In this document: in pieces, positions 1-10,994 of the stretch | How the letters are laid out: every line of letters starts with the position of its first letter | How positions within the stretch are numbered: the stretch's first letter is position 1 | Assembly: GCF_003672135.1 (NCBI RefSeq) | Contig: NC_039511.1 | Coordinates: 7,280,464 to 7,344,463 of the forward strand | Direction: 5' to 3' | Length of the DNA: 64,000 bases | Origin: Ooceraea biroi | Lineage: Eukaryota > Arthropoda > Insecta > Hymenoptera > Formicidae | Position numbers and translations under genes: made by a program | The notes under the pieces: generated by a model | Seen by the model: the letters and a program-made list of their open reading frames with translations, nothing else | The model's database searches: none | Told to the model about the DNA's origin: nothing

Positions 1-78
1 CCGTAGGGAACGGGTGCTGTGTGCCCGTAAGAAACGGGTGCTTGTACTTACAAAAAACGTGCTGTGCGTTTATAAAAG
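1..78. repeat. degenerate ~24-bp tandem repeats before the Ulp1 ORF
   Basis: Three to four loose copies of a unit like GGGTGCTGTGTGCCCGTAAG, with one base change or more per copy. Related units (GGATCGCTGTGCGCCTATAA type) occur at 7945-8005 and, on the other strand, at 60110-60190 just downstream of a Helitron USP module. They may be subterminal repeats of the Helitron; that is inference. Confidence 0.5.
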
Positions 79-807
79 TTGGTTACTGTGTGCCTATTTA
101 ATAAAATGTTTCCAAAGACACAATATATTATTTTAAAATCTGCGGATAAAGATTTAATTAGCCGAGGCGAATGGCTTACGGACGTGCATATGGATCTTTT
201 CCATCAACTTTTAAAAAATTGTTCGGATTATAGACCTGTGGAAACATGGCGAATACAACTTATTGATACGATACAACCTGTATTACAAGGTACAAAACAC
301 ATTCAAATATTGTACAGTTCGTCACATTGGGTATGTAGCTATTACGATAGAAAACATATATTTATATATGATTCCTTAAATAATAAAACATTAAATAAAG
401 ATCATGAGCAAGTCTTAAAAAGATTATTTCCAACATATGACTTTGAGAAACATCCTGTTAAATTTCCTACTGTGGACCGTCAACCGAACGGTAATGATTG
501 TGGTGTTTTTGCTATAGCTTTTGCAACTTCGTTATTATTTAATATTAAACCTGAGAAAGTAAGATATGAACATACGTTAATGCGTTCGCATTTGATAAAA
601 ATTTTTGAAACGAATGTAATTGAGCATTTTCCTCAAGATGTACAACATGGCGTTGTTCGAAAAGTATTACCATTATCAGTTATAAAAGCAAAAGAAGCTG
701 AAGCAATTCGTAAACGTGAGATACGTCAATATGAGACGGAAGAACAGAAGTCGAATCGATTAAGAAAACGTCGCGATATTTATAATGAAAAAAATGTAGA
801 AAAGTAG
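79..807 (+). pseudogene. Helitron copy 1: Ulp1-like C48 cysteine protease module
   Basis: The translation carries the C48 (Ulp1/SENP) catalytic arrangement: His in SSSHWVC (about residue 84), Asp in YDSLN (about residue 98) and the Gln/Cys box QPNGNDCGVFA (about residues 136-146). Known members cleave SUMO-type modifiers; the substrate here is unknown. The C-terminal part becomes Lys/Arg/Glu-rich and runs into the basic repeats that follow. The stop at 805-807 appears to be a small frame lesion: the next frame continues at once with a similar Lys/Glu-rich sequence and stays open to 2513. The module therefore probably was the N-terminal part of one large Helitron protein rather than a separate gene. 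The first ATG at 79 may not be the original start, since the window begins 78 bases upstream. Confidence 0.8.
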
Positions 808-1082
808 AAATCAATCAGAAAGACTTAGAAAGTATTCGTGCTAAAAACCGTCACCGATATCAGAAGGATTTAGAAGAAACTAATCGTGCGAAAAAACGTC
901 ATCGATACGAACAGAATATAGAAAATAATCGTGCAAAAAAACGTCATCAATACGAACAGAATATAGAAAATAATAGTGCAAAAAAACGTCATCGATACGA
1001 ACAGAATATAGAAAGTAATCGTGCAAAAAAACGAATATGTTACTTAATAAATGTTGAGCACGAACGAGATAAGCAAAAAAGA
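808..1082 (+). pseudogene. Helitron copy 1: basic repeat linker
   Basis: In the frame of the downstream ORF this stretch encodes four tandem 15-residue units of the form RAKKRHRYEQNIENN, preceded by one looser unit. It is open and joins directly to the DUF6570-like part. Arg/Lys-rich repeats are common at the N-terminus of arthropod Helitron proteins. It bridges the Ulp1 module and the Helitron core, so both probably belong to one polyprotein (inference). Confidence 0.65.
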
Positions 1083-2513
1083 GTGAACTGTGATCGTAAG
1101 TGGCTTTATAATAAGCGATATTATCAGAAAAGAAGGTCTAATTCGATACTTGAAAAGAAAAATCATATTACCAAATATATTTCTAAGACATATGTCAAAA
1201 TTCGATCGAGAAATTCTATAAAACTTCGGGATTCTCCAGAAGTATTCGTTAAAAATATTTTACACAAGCTCAATATTACAGATTGCAGCAAAGGCTATAT
1301 TGAAAAACGATTAGAAGCTGAAAAAGTCATACGCTGGTGTATGACTGTAAGAGACAGCTATATTCGTAATATGCATAAAATGTTAACTCTGCTTAAAAAC
1401 AAATCAGAAACATGTTTGACTGTTCTTGCAGAATGTTCTACAGTTGATGATAAATTACGTGCGCTGTGTGGCATATCTAGACATACAGCTTCGTCCGAAA
1501 ATTATTTTGTTGATTCTGCTTATCACGATATAATTTCATCTGAAGTCAATATAACAGAACCTTTAATAATAAATATGAAAGGACAGACTGAAAATGTATT
1601 ACCCTTGATGGAAGCACGAGCAAAAAAATCATGGTTGTGCAGTTCTCTGTGTAAAATTAATCCGCTTCTAATTTACCGATATCAAAAACTTCTAGAAGCT
1701 ATACATACATGTACTTTAAAGAACGTATCAAAACTCATGCAAAATATTCATGTATGTACTGTGAAAACTTCAAATGATAAATTGGGCCATACGCATAGCT
1801 GTTATATTGATTTAAATCTTTGTAAAGCGATGTCTGTTCCACTGCAATTATTATCTCCTCATTTCCCCAAAGTAAGAAATATTAAACGTTTTATATATCA
1901 ACTAAAGGGTTTTTATCAAAAAATGTTGTATTTGGAAGAAGCATTGTATTCTGCTGATTTGAATATATTAAATGAAATTGTAACTTCAGCACAAGAAAAA
2001 GTAGATATGTACAAGCATAAGCAAACTGAAATAATTTTGAATGATGATGATATTATTTCTAAATATCATAATGCATTTACGGTTTTGAAAAAACGTTCAC
2101 TGGACACACCGCGGTATATTTGTACATTGTGTGAGAGATTTTGTTATAAAAGAAATGTTTCTAAAATTAGTACAAAACTTCAAACAACACGGAGAGATAA
2201 TCCAATTTGGAAAGATTTGATGGCATATGTAGAGCAAGAAAAAATCAATCCGCAATATATATATCATTATTGTGATCGGAAATTTCGTAACGGTTTGATG
2301 CCTGCTTACTGCATTCTAAAGAATCTCTCTGTACATGATGTACCCGAGGTAATATTGTCTCTTAATGATTTTGAGAAGTTGCTTATACAAAGAGCTAAAG
2401 CTTTTCAAACTGTTGTTAAAATGGGAACAGATGCTAATAAGAAAATACCTGAAAAACAAAAGATACAAATAGTTAAAGGTAGAACATTTCATTTACCACT
2501 TCTTTTGCAATAG
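1083..2513 (+). pseudogene. Helitron copy 1: DUF6570-like N-terminal region
   Basis: 476 open codons. The C-terminal third has a Cys-rich motif (CTLCERFCYKR, then YHYCDRKF) followed by LNDFEKLLIQRAKAFQTV and VKGRTFHLPL, a signature I recognise from the region preceding the Rep domain in animal Helitron proteins (DUF6570). The reading frame is already open upstream in the basic linker, so the GTG/ATG here is not a true start. After the TAG at 2511-2513 the same frame continues (LNKLCSNTD...) to 3095, broken only by a TGA at 2608-2610. The copy is dead through point mutations, not through loss of its layout. Confidence 0.75.
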
Positions 2514-3240
2514 ACTTTGAATAAATTATGTTCTAATACTGATCCAATAAACCTAAATCACGAATTTATTTTATTTCGAAATGTTCCAACTAAATCAAAA
2601 ATTATTTGAGAAGATTTAGTGGATATTACAAAAGTATTCGAAGCTCTAACATGGTTGAAAAATAATAACCCTTTATATTCTAAAATTGTACTGCCCGAAA
2701 GTCACGATAAACTATTTTTAGGGAATTTGGATAATGTGGAATTTGAAATGCAAGAAACAGAAAATGCTGTAGAAACAGAAAATGATGTAGAAGTTACATT
2801 AGATGATCAATGTAAGGCAATGCTGACTCAAAAAGATAAAGATGATAGTTATTACGAGCGCTATACTATAATTCCCCTACATGAAAATAAAGAAAATCAA
2901 ACTGCATGTACCTCATATCAAGTGGTAAAAATTGAGGATGTACCCTTGGATAATCGTGAAAAAATGTCGGATGTAATGAGTTTTCCATATTTATTCGTAT
3001 TAGGTTGTAATGGCCAATGTGATGAAAATAGACCGGTGAAACTTCAGGACCATGAATTTATTAAATGTCTTGACATCTATGGATCCGCAATTTAGAGTAG
3101 ACCCCTAATACCTGTTTTTCGAGTTAAATAGGGCGAATATTAGTCAGTTACGTCGTGGAATTTATCATAAATTGAATATAGTTGATCCAAAGAGTTGTTA
3201 CACGGCTGCGGAATGTTTAGATGCTATATCGAAAGAAATT
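2514..3240 (+). pseudogene. Helitron copy 1: start of the Rep (Helitron_like_N) region, truncated
   Basis: The same frame as the DUF6570-like part encodes DITKVFEALTWLKNNNPLY, then DSYYERYTIIPLHENK and DVPLDNREKMSDVMSFPYLF, matching the segment upstream of the HUH domain in copy 2 (DEYYEQCTIYPMYEK...LLDNRNKDLDTKCFPDLYPYG). Near 3080 the frame shifts and a TAA replaces a sense codon; after it comes YLFFELNRANISQLRRGIYHKLN, equivalent to LFYSLHDNNMRQLNAGIFHKLN in copy 2. The coding match stops at about 3240, where an A-family element begins, so HUH and helicase parts are absent. Copies 1 and 2 are clearly different subfamilies. Confidence 0.75.
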
Positions 3241-3244
3241 TTCA

Positions 3245-4010
3245 AATTTGGCAACTCAAGTATTTTCAAAAAACACTTATTGTATTGACATATTTATATG
3301 TATTAAAATATTTAGTCGTATAAAAATCAAAAAACACTTATTTGTACAGACATATTTATATGTATTAAAATATTTATTCGTATAAAAATATATCTGCTTA
3401 ATAGTATTATCTCCTTTATTTTTTTAAATAAAATCTTTAAGACCGTCTTAAGTACAATTATAAGATATTTGAAACCAATCACAGAGCCGCCATTAGCATC
3501 TTAAGACATTATTACTTCAGATCGTCTGGAAATAAGAACGGACTAGGAGATAAATACGGACTAGGAAATAATAATATTAAAATATTTATTTGTATGTTGA
3601 ATGTAATGTAAAACAATATATGCTCAAAACTATCATTACAGAATCATATTATTAACTGGATATAGCACTTTAATATCAAAGGTCAGTATTCATAGTCCGT
3701 TCTCATTTCCAGACGATCTGAAGTAATGTCATAAGATGGTAATACGGCTGTGTGATTGGTTTCAAATATCTTATAATTGTACTTAAGATGGTTTTAAATA
3801 AGAATCAACAATGAATATCGGCCAAAGAGTAATAATAAAAGGTAATAGATTTTCTGGTTTGCATAAATACCCATTGTAGTTGGCGCAATTTGTTGATATC
3901 ATTAGTTTTGTAGAGTTCTTTTTTGAAAGAATTTCGGGTTTGAAAGAACTTCGGGCGCGTATACTTAGCGCTTTTTTGTACCTTTTTTTAAAAAGGTAAT
4001 TTTGTTGTGA
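3245..4010 (+). mobile_element. A-family element, copy with internal inverted duplication
   Basis: Matches other A elements, e.g. 57265-57706: a degenerate left motif (CTCAAGTATTTT) and a right end with ATACTTAGCGC, a T-rich spacer, the hairpin TACCTTTTTTTAAAAAGGTA and TTTTGTTGTGA|T. About 3440-3580 holds an inverted copy of the body segment found at 3690-3800, so this copy was rearranged internally. It sits at the break of Helitron copy 1 and probably inserted there. Confidence 0.7.
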
Positions 4011-4060
4011 TAGTGTATAACAACTGTTATATTACGTGTTACTTCTGAGATATATAATAG

Positions 4061-4160
4061 TTATATTTCTGTGTTTGCTGGGTACATAAAGATACTGTGA
4101 CATTACGAAGTGTTACGATGAAGAATGCATATGTACCATTATTTTACGTACCTCCACTAA
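4061..4160 (-). repeat. ~290-bp family fragment, left part, split by foldback H
   Basis: Reverse complement of units in the tandem array at 17300-18020 (the TTACGATGAAGAATGCATATG stretch). The rest of the same unit resumes at 7203-7325, so the two parts are one unit split by the element at 4161-7199. Confidence 0.7.
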
Positions 4161-5317
4161 CAAGGAAGGTATCCCAGGTGTCCCTCTCCGATTTAATGAA
4201 ACTTGGTGGGTTTGTAGAGGGGTCAAAATATTCGATCCGTGTTTTTTTTATTGGCAACGAAACATGTTTAAGGGGTGAAATCAACTCTCGAAAATCGATG
4301 AAATTTTCGTTTTTCGGCTATAACTTCTGAACGAAGCATGATAGCGCAATTTTGTAAATATAGAAAATGTACAGAATTTCGAAAGCTATCTACCGACATA
4401 AAACTTAATTGTTTTGCATTAAAAAATATGAGTTCTAGAACTCAACTTTTTTATTTTTCCACTAATAAACATGAAATTTTTTCTAGTGGAGAGGTTTTAT
4501 TTATAAGAAAACGTGTAATAATGCATTTGTGTTCCTACATGTTAGAAAAAATCGAAAATATATTTTAACTATGCATGAGTAGCGAACTTGCAAGCTGCAG
4601 TGGCGCCGCACACCGACCATGTTGCGCGTATTATCATTAGCGAATACGAATTCGCTGTGTGCATTAGTTGCGTGATGGTCAAGTTATTAAACGGTGAAAT
4701 ATTCGAAAAGGCGAAAAAAATTAAACCAAGATATAGAGCAATTGAAATTCAATACGCAATAACGTATTAGAAAAAAGAGTTTGCGAAGTCTATAGAGTTT
4801 TAAGTTTTTACGGACTAAACGAAAAACTTATTAACAAGAAATCTTTTCTTCACCAGGGAGTTCTAAATTTCAGATGCATATTTTAATCGCGACATTGGCA
4901 ATATCTGATGGTCGGATATAAAAAAAAGGTAAAAGTTAAGAATAGGGGACCCAGCCCCGATGACCTTGACCGTGACATATATTATAGAAGTCACCCTCCT
5001 GAGTGACCTTCAAAAGGTTTTAGCCGTCGCTCCTTGTTTATTAAAAAATTATTAACAAAAAAAGTTTAATGATTTCCCACGAATTTTTAGCTGTTCACGT
5101 GAAGCAAGAACATGATATTGACATATATTACAAAGGTCACCTTCCCGAATAATCCGCACTAGGTTTTAGTCGTCGATCGTTGTTTATAAAAAAGTTATTA
5201 ACAAAAGAAATTTCGAAAATATAGTAGTTATTTTGAATATTGAAAGATATAAACGACGAATATGTACATGAACGAAGAAAGGAAAGTCATTTAAAGCAGT
5301 GAATTGTTAATATATAG

Positions 5318-6575
5318 TGTGGGAACGTTGTTGGTTCACTCGGAGAAGAGAATGAGGCAGTGAATATAATAATTTATTCTTTATTATTATATTCGAGATA
5401 AATAATTGATACAGTTGTCGTAACGTCTTCGCGTCTTGATGAAAAGTGTTGTAACGGCGAGCTGCGCCGTATCTTCAACGAGAGCTGAGCTGGAGTTGTC
5501 AGGAGCGTTGGCTGCTGCTGACTGCTGTCGCTTGTCGTCGTGATGTCTCCTTTTATAGGAGGCAGCGCCGGTGACGGCGCTGATGTTGTGGAAGTTTAGT
5601 GGCCGCTTACGCGGCTGGAGGCGATGGTGTGCCCCCTGGTGGACGGATGTTAATCCAGGCGTCTTTCTCTATACGATAGGTGGGGCTTCATCAGGGTGAC
5701 GAGAATAGGGCCCCACTTATCTCGCGGCGGCGAAGGAGACTCGTCGCTGGATACGTTGACCCACGAGATGTTGGTCTGGGTCGCGACGTTCTCCTTATCG
5801 GCGGATGTTAGCCGACTTCTCGGTGATGGTGTTGCCGAGCTTCTCCTTAACCGAGGGCTGGTGAGGCGGCGAACTCGGATGTCCCACGGGTCCAGGGTGT
5901 TCCTGGGTGGACGTGTTCGCCGTGGTGGAGACAGCTGTATCTCCCGTAGTGCCCACGGTAAAATGTCCTCGCAGACCCTTGGCGGTGGTTCGTCCTCGAA
6001 GGTTGCGGAGGAACACCCGGATGTCCCAGCTACCGGAGATACCGGTGTTGGGGCCGGTACTGGTGCTGGCGATGCCCTCTCTGCTGGCGCCGGAATCTGC
6101 TGTCGTCGTAGAGGTAATTGGAGAGACGGGATCTGGACCGTTGAAATGGCCCGGATGATCGGCTTTCTACGACGAGGTGCTACTGCGAGTACTGGTCCGG
6201 TGGTGTGGTCGATAATGCTCCAATGCTCCGTCCTGGCTGCAAGTTGTCGGCAGGAGTGGGTACTATCACTGCTGGTTGAATTGGCCTGCGGTGGACTATC
6301 GGCCTTCGTGGTCTCGTAGGTTTACGCTCCGTTACCTGCTTGTGGCAGCGTTTCGACTCGTGCTCGTGGTGAAGAACGAGTCGAAGAAGATACTCGAGGT
6401 CGTGCCGCGCGGTCTTATATACCGCGCCGGCCGACTCTTGGGCGCGAGTAAGGACCGCTGGCGTGCGACGCCTAGCGGCGCTCGCGGAACTACGCCGCGT
6501 GAGCGGCCTCGCGCTGCTTGTTGGCTAGCGTGTGTGTAGCGGCGGCTGCCGCTCTGCAGGCGCCCAGCCGCTACA
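5318..6575 (-). mobile_element. solo LTR of an LTR retrotransposon (1258 bp)
   Basis: Bounded by TGTGGGAACG at the left and CAGCCGCTACA at the right (TG...CA ends), with a 5-bp duplication TATAG at 5313-5317 and 6576-6580. The uninterrupted host repeat is present at 37966-37990 (TTAATATATAGAATAGTTTC), which proves insertion. The minus strand has a TATATAA box about 155 bp from its start and AATAAA signals near its end, so transcription runs on the minus strand. GC-rich (>60% in the middle). The open frames inside (e.g. 5696-6319 +) show no retroviral domain. No internal region remains. Confidence 0.85.
6415..6421 (-). promoter_or_regulatory. TATA box of the solo LTR
   Basis: Reverse strand GGTATATAAGACC, flanked by GC-rich inverted bases (GCGCGG...CCGCGC). 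Position and strand fit the U3 promoter of the LTR. Confidence 0.55.
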
Positions 6576-6659
6576 TATAGAATAGTTTCTTTTAATATAA
6601 GTACAAAGTATTCTTCACTTTAACCAAAAGCACAAACAGTTAAATATGAAGTATTTTCT

Positions 6660-6845
6660 GCTTTAACTTAACCTAGCCTAATCTAACCTAACCTGGTTAG
6701 GTTATATTTTCCGAAACTGGAGCCCCGGACACATACGCTCGTTTTCAGTCCGCTTCGCGGGAGGCCAGTGTACCAGATTTCACCGTGCAGATTTTGATCA
6801 CCTGGTACACGCCACGGATCCCGGCGGGGGGAGGGGCAAAGCCCT
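6660..6845. repeat. short CCTAA run and half of the GC-rich palindrome core F
   Basis: A degenerate telomere-like run (CTAACCTAACC) followed by CCGAAACTGGAGCCCCGG and CGCTCGTTTTCAG. Full palindromic copies are at 41905-42135 and 48540-48780; this one lacks the second half. Confidence 0.65.
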
Positions 6846-7202
6846 AATATAAATAAATAAAACCTCTCCACTAGAAAAAATTTCGTGTTTATTAGCGAAA
6901 AAATAAAAAAGTTGAGTTCTAGAACTCGTATTTTTTTATGCAAAAAAAATTAAGTTTCATGTCGGTAGATAGCTTTCGAAATTCTGTACATTTTCTATAT
7001 TTACAAAATTGCGCTATCATGCTTCGTTCAGAAGTTATAGCCGAAAAACGAAAATTTCATCGATTTTTGAGGATTGATTTCACCCTTTAAACATGTTTCG
7101 TTGCCAATAAAAAAAACACGAATCGAATATTTTGACCCCCTCTACAAACCCACCAAGTTTCATTAAAATCGGTGAGGGACACCTGGGATACCTTCCTTGT
7201 AA

Positions 7203-7325
7203 ATGTACCATTTGCAACATTGTCTTATATGTAGGTCGAACAAGCAACAATTATTAACGGGGGCACCAGCAAAAGGAAAACGTATCGGCAGATTGATTAA
7301 TCAAGTGACTCATGCGTGCTTTATC
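7203..7325 (-). repeat. ~290-bp family fragment, right part
   Basis: Continues the unit interrupted at 4160 (reverse complement of 17450-17575). One frame reads RIGRLINQVTHACFI; I cannot assign it. Confidence 0.6.
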
Positions 7326-7790
7326 AAGAGACACGGTAGGTTTCACGCCAAGTATACGCGCGGTGAGACCGCACCGTGACTCTTTTACGCAAAGCGACGC
7401 TTTCGCAGACACTCAGATTATTAGATCTCAATAACGGCTGATCCCATCAACTTCTAAGTAGGCTCAATGGATAGCTTGGGTTCGAATTGCATAAGAAAAG
7501 TGTTTTTATTTTTCTCCTACGTGTCCTATGAGCGGAGATATTGCGATGCAAAGTTCGAAATGTCACGATTTTACGATTAAGATACTCCGTTTTTTCCTTG
7601 TCTGTTAAGTGAAGGCAAGAGGGGCTCGCGGAGAGACGAATGAAAAAATGTGAAGTTCGCTAATTTCGACGCTAGATGGCTCGAAATGACACGTAAATGT
7701 AGAGTCGATAATGCTAAATGCAGTATCGATCAATATCGTCGCATTTCGAATTTTGCATAACTGTTTAAATATTTTTTTAATTTTAATCAT
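7324..7790 (+). mobile_element. B-family element (hairpin end at 7324)
   Basis: Starts A|TCAAGAGACACGGTAG, followed by CACGCCAAGTATACGCGC. In other copies the first bases form a hairpin GAGACACGG/TAGTGTCTC; here one hairpin arm has decayed (GTAGGTTTCAC). The following 250 bp match 47220-47440 and 16290-16530. The far end is not clear. Confidence 0.7.
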
Positions 7791-7879
7791 CTCTTAATAC
7801 ATTTTATATGGCACGGTAGTTAAGAGTTGATTAAAATCAAAGAAACGTTTATAAAGTTGTGGAAAATTCGAAATATGAC

Positions 7880-8005
7880 GATTTTGAGACACACACACAC
7901 GCCACACACGCACGCACGCACGCACGCACGTCTAGCCACACTGCTACAAAGTCGGGTAGCTGTGCGCCCACAAAGACGGATCGCTGTGCGCCTATAAAGA
8001 CACTA
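7880..8005. repeat. CA/GCAC microsatellite and ~24-bp tandem units
   Basis: (AC)n and (GCAC)n runs to about 7930, then two or three units GGGTAGCTGTGCGCCCACAA / GGATCGCTGTGCGCCTATAA related to 1-78 and 60110-60190. Confidence 0.65.
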
Positions 8006-8019
8006 CAAAATGTGTGAAA

Positions 8020-8235
8020 TCACAACAAAATTACCTTTTTAAAAAAAGGTACAAAAAAGCGCCAAGCATACGCGCCCGAAGAACGCGTTCAACGATGACC
8101 TCTATAAAACTATATGATATCAACAAATTGCGCCAATTATAAAAATGAGTATTTATGCAAACCAAAAAATCTATTACATTTATTCTATTTATTACATCTA
8201 TTATATTTTTATACAACTAAATATTTTAATACATA
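8020..8235 (-). mobile_element. A2-family fragment
   Basis: Begins A|TCACAACAAAATTACC, then a hairpin of T/A runs (CCTTTTTAAAAAAAGG), then AGCGCCAAGCATACGCGC. The body matches the first ~170 bp of the A2 arm at 58267 and is then truncated. Confidence 0.7.
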
Positions 8236-8239
8236 TAAA

Positions 8240-8495
8240 TCCCTCTAAAAAACCTTACAAAGGTAAAAAATACGCCAAGTACATAAAAAAGCAAAACTAA
8301 ATATGATGAAATCTATAGTTAACTAGCCAAGTACTTAGAAGCAATTCAGTTTGAGGATTTGTAATTTGAAATAATACTTAGCGTGCCCGGGTTTTGCATT
8401 GGACATGCATTCTTCTAAATTTGTACTGCCTTGAGTATTTTCACTAATGACTCGTAAATCTTTGTATTTGGTAATATTAAAACAAATACGTATTT
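8240..8495 (+). mobile_element. C-family element, one arm plus part of the spacer
   Basis: Begins A|TCCCTCTAAAAAACC with the hairpin ACCTTACAAAGGT and ACGCCAAGTACAT. The arm ends AATACTTAGCGTGCCCGGG. The rest is the spacer seen inverted in the complete copies at 27361-27881 and 54350-54918. Confidence 0.7.
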
Positions 8496-8524
8496 GTACG
8501 TTTACAGTAAATATATAAAGTATA

Positions 8525-8765
8525 GTAGTTATTTAAAAAAAAGTTATTAAATATTAAATTAAAATTTCATCTATCACATGACGATCCTTTCAATGTAACT
8601 GAAACATTTTTAAATTACACATTACATTACATTACATTATTATTTTAATGTTGATAATAATAGAAAAACTTTAGTGTAATTTAAAAATATTTCAGTTACA
8701 TTGAAAGGATCGACATGTGATAGACGAAATTTTAATTTAATATTTAATAACTTTTTTTTAAGTTA
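8525..8765. mobile_element. AT-rich palindromic MITE
   Basis: About 90-bp arms in inverted orientation (AAAATTTCATCTATCACATG at the left; its complement at 8708-8740) around a ~50-bp loop containing (ACATT)n. Arms differ at a few bases. No coding sequence. A TTA/TAA target is possible but not certain. Confidence 0.65.
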
Positions 8766-8769
8766 GAAT

Positions 8770-9477
8770 GTTTTATTAGTATTTAATGTAATAAGAAGAG
8801 AGTAAGTTATTTAGTATTGAAAATAAAAGATTGTTTATTAGTTATAATATTAGTAATGTAAGTGAAGATTATGTAAATAGTTAAAAGAAAACTTAACTTA
8901 TTGTACCTTTTGTATCAAATAAACGGTAATAATAATGACTATACTATCGATAATATTATCGATCACTTTGAAGTTGACACATGTCACAAATTTTGACTAG
9001 AACTTGAATTTTTCGGAATGGTTTTAGTTCTTACATTCATTATTCGTCACAAGAATGTACCAATGCAATGTGAAGAGAAACGAGAGAACATATAATGACA
9101 ATATTATTGTAAATTTAGGCGATAATATAATAAAATATAATAAAAAGGGCGAAATTCACAAGACCACTTGTTCACTTGTCATTTCGCCGTGCCTGAGCGC
9201 GCAAAATCTCAAGTCTGTCATTCGAGAAATATAATCGCTTCCCATTTAAAAACTATTGTAGCCTCGACATTTTGGTATTAGGATTTTCGTCTTGAAATGT
9301 TCTAAGGAATCTGCCATTAAGAGGAAAGTCCGCAGTTTTAGGACACTCTGTATAAGTGTAAGCAATGAGCGACGAATGCATATATTTCACTCTTTTTAGT
9401 TTTAAAAATTTTTCTTTATGTATCTTTTATGTATTTCTATACCATTCCTGACATTTATGTGATGAAGTATTGCTTTA
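8770..9477. other. AT-rich stretch without recognised features
   Basis: No convincing ORF, RNA or repeat match within the window. Confidence 0.5.
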
Positions 9478-9479
9478 TA

Positions 9480-10110
9480 CACTCACTCCCAAATAAAGCG
9501 GTACACTAAAATTTAGGGAAAAACTTACCAACCTTCAAATGATCATAACTTGGTAAATAATGAAGATAAAAATATGTTCAAAAATGCAAAATGAAGCTTC
9601 AAGTATCCACTTTAAGAATATTTGAATGGCAATTATGGTCGGCCATTTGATTCAAAATGGCGGATGACAAAATGAGAGGATGCAAAAGTGATAACCGAAA
9701 GTCCGAGTTTGTGACGGTGCATGGCGTGAATTAAATATCGCAGCCTAATGGGACCAAATGCAAATGAAAATATAGAGTGTTATCTTTAAAATGCTTTTTA
9801 CCGAGCTCGATGCGATCATTTTTCGCTGAGTTGTGCAACTTTAAAAAGGAAAACACTCTGTTAAGTAAATTTGGAGTATCTCAACAAAAAATGATCGCAT
9901 CGAGCTTTGTAAAAAAGCGTTTTAAAGATAAAACTCTATACTTTTATATGCATTTAGTCCCATTGGGCTGCAATACCTACTTTACACCATGTGCCATCGC
10001 AAACTCGAATCTTCATTTATCAATTTCGCATGCTCTCCCTTTCCGCCATTTTAAAAAACTCGTCGTGCACAATTTCGATTTAAATTGCGAAAAGTAGGGT
10101 TTCAAAGCTT
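9480..10110. mobile_element. foldback J, decayed copy
   Basis: The left arm (CACTCACTCCCAAATAAAGC from 9480, after TA) matches 44379-44760 closely. The right arm matches only to about 9980 and then diverges strongly, so this is the older copy. The 106-codon ORF at 9777-10097 is arm sequence. Confidence 0.65.
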
Positions 10111-10307
10111 TAAAACCGTTTTTGAAATTTTGTGCTAAGATAGTTAGGTACCGAGATATTCAATTTCGAATTTGCAATATCGTCGATTCAGCAAGGCCTG
10201 AGGAATTAGAAAACCCTGCGGTTCGTTTAGTTCTTTTATAATTCCAACTGCTGCGTTCATTATTCTTTATACTCCAAATCCTTCTTATGTGGTGTGTGCG
10301 TGTGTGG

Positions 10308-10545
10308 GTGTAGGTGTATGTAGGTGTGTGTGTGTGAGTGGGTGTGTATCACAAGGATGAGGACCCCGTGGTTCGTCAGTTCCACAGTAATTTAAGACTC
10401 CAAACCCTCCGTGCGCGCACACACACACACACACACTACAAGGAGGGTTTGGAGTCTTAAATTACTGTGGAACTGACGAACCACGGGGTCCTCATCCTTG
10501 TGATACACACACACACACACACACCACACCTACATACACCTACAC
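10308..10545. repeat. long palindrome with a perfect 65-bp stem
   Basis: 10346-10410 is the exact reverse complement of 10443-10507 (65 of 65). The stem extends outward through TG/CA microsatellite to about 10308 and 10545. The 32-base loop is (CA)n-rich. Transcribed RNA would form a long hairpin. Confidence 0.85.
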
Positions 10546-10994
10546 TTCCTCTCCGATCGTTACGACAGCATGAGAGCGATAGCCGCTGCAGCTTGCTTCA
10601 CTTCGCGCGCCCGTCCCTTGCTTACACTTGTAGCTGCGCGCTGATTGACTGATCACAATAATTAATTGCGACGAAACTATTCATCGCATCGAAAAGTAGT
10701 ATTACAAATTTTTTCTTATATTTTCATTCTCTATCCAATAGTGCTGAGCAAATGCGACACTTTTTTAATACCCTGTATAATGTAAATTATTTTTATATAT
10801 TTTATACTTTTTTCTGTTTTGCTAACAAAATTTCTCTATGTGATTTACAATATTGTTTATTATAACTTTAACAATATAACTTTACTTTCACATAAATCAT
10901 TTTTACGAGTTTTATAATTTTATGCAATGAATGTGGTAGCGCTCGACGTTATGCAATGACATTCGTGGTATTGGTGCAGTCAATCCCTTTCTCA

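Larger units (their letters stand above)
4161..7199. mobile_element. foldback element H with ~360-bp terminal inverted repeats
   Basis: Both ends begin CAAGGAAGGTATCCCAGGTG and stay inverted for about 360 bp (4161-4510 and 6850-7199). It is flanked by TAA on both sides (4158-4160 and 7200-7202). A 3-bp TAA/TTA duplication is usual for PIF/Harbinger transposons, so that class is possible, but no transposase is seen. The interior includes a block (4948-5312) shared with 37597-37975 and a GC-rich half-palindrome (6710-6845) shared with 41905-42135 and 48540-48780. The 76-77 codon ORFs in the arms are repeat sequence, not genes. Confidence 0.75.

Noticed and set aside
5696..6539. Open frames of 83-207 codons on both strands
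   Set aside because: They lie inside the GC-rich solo LTR (5318-6575), overlap each other on both strands and show no domain.
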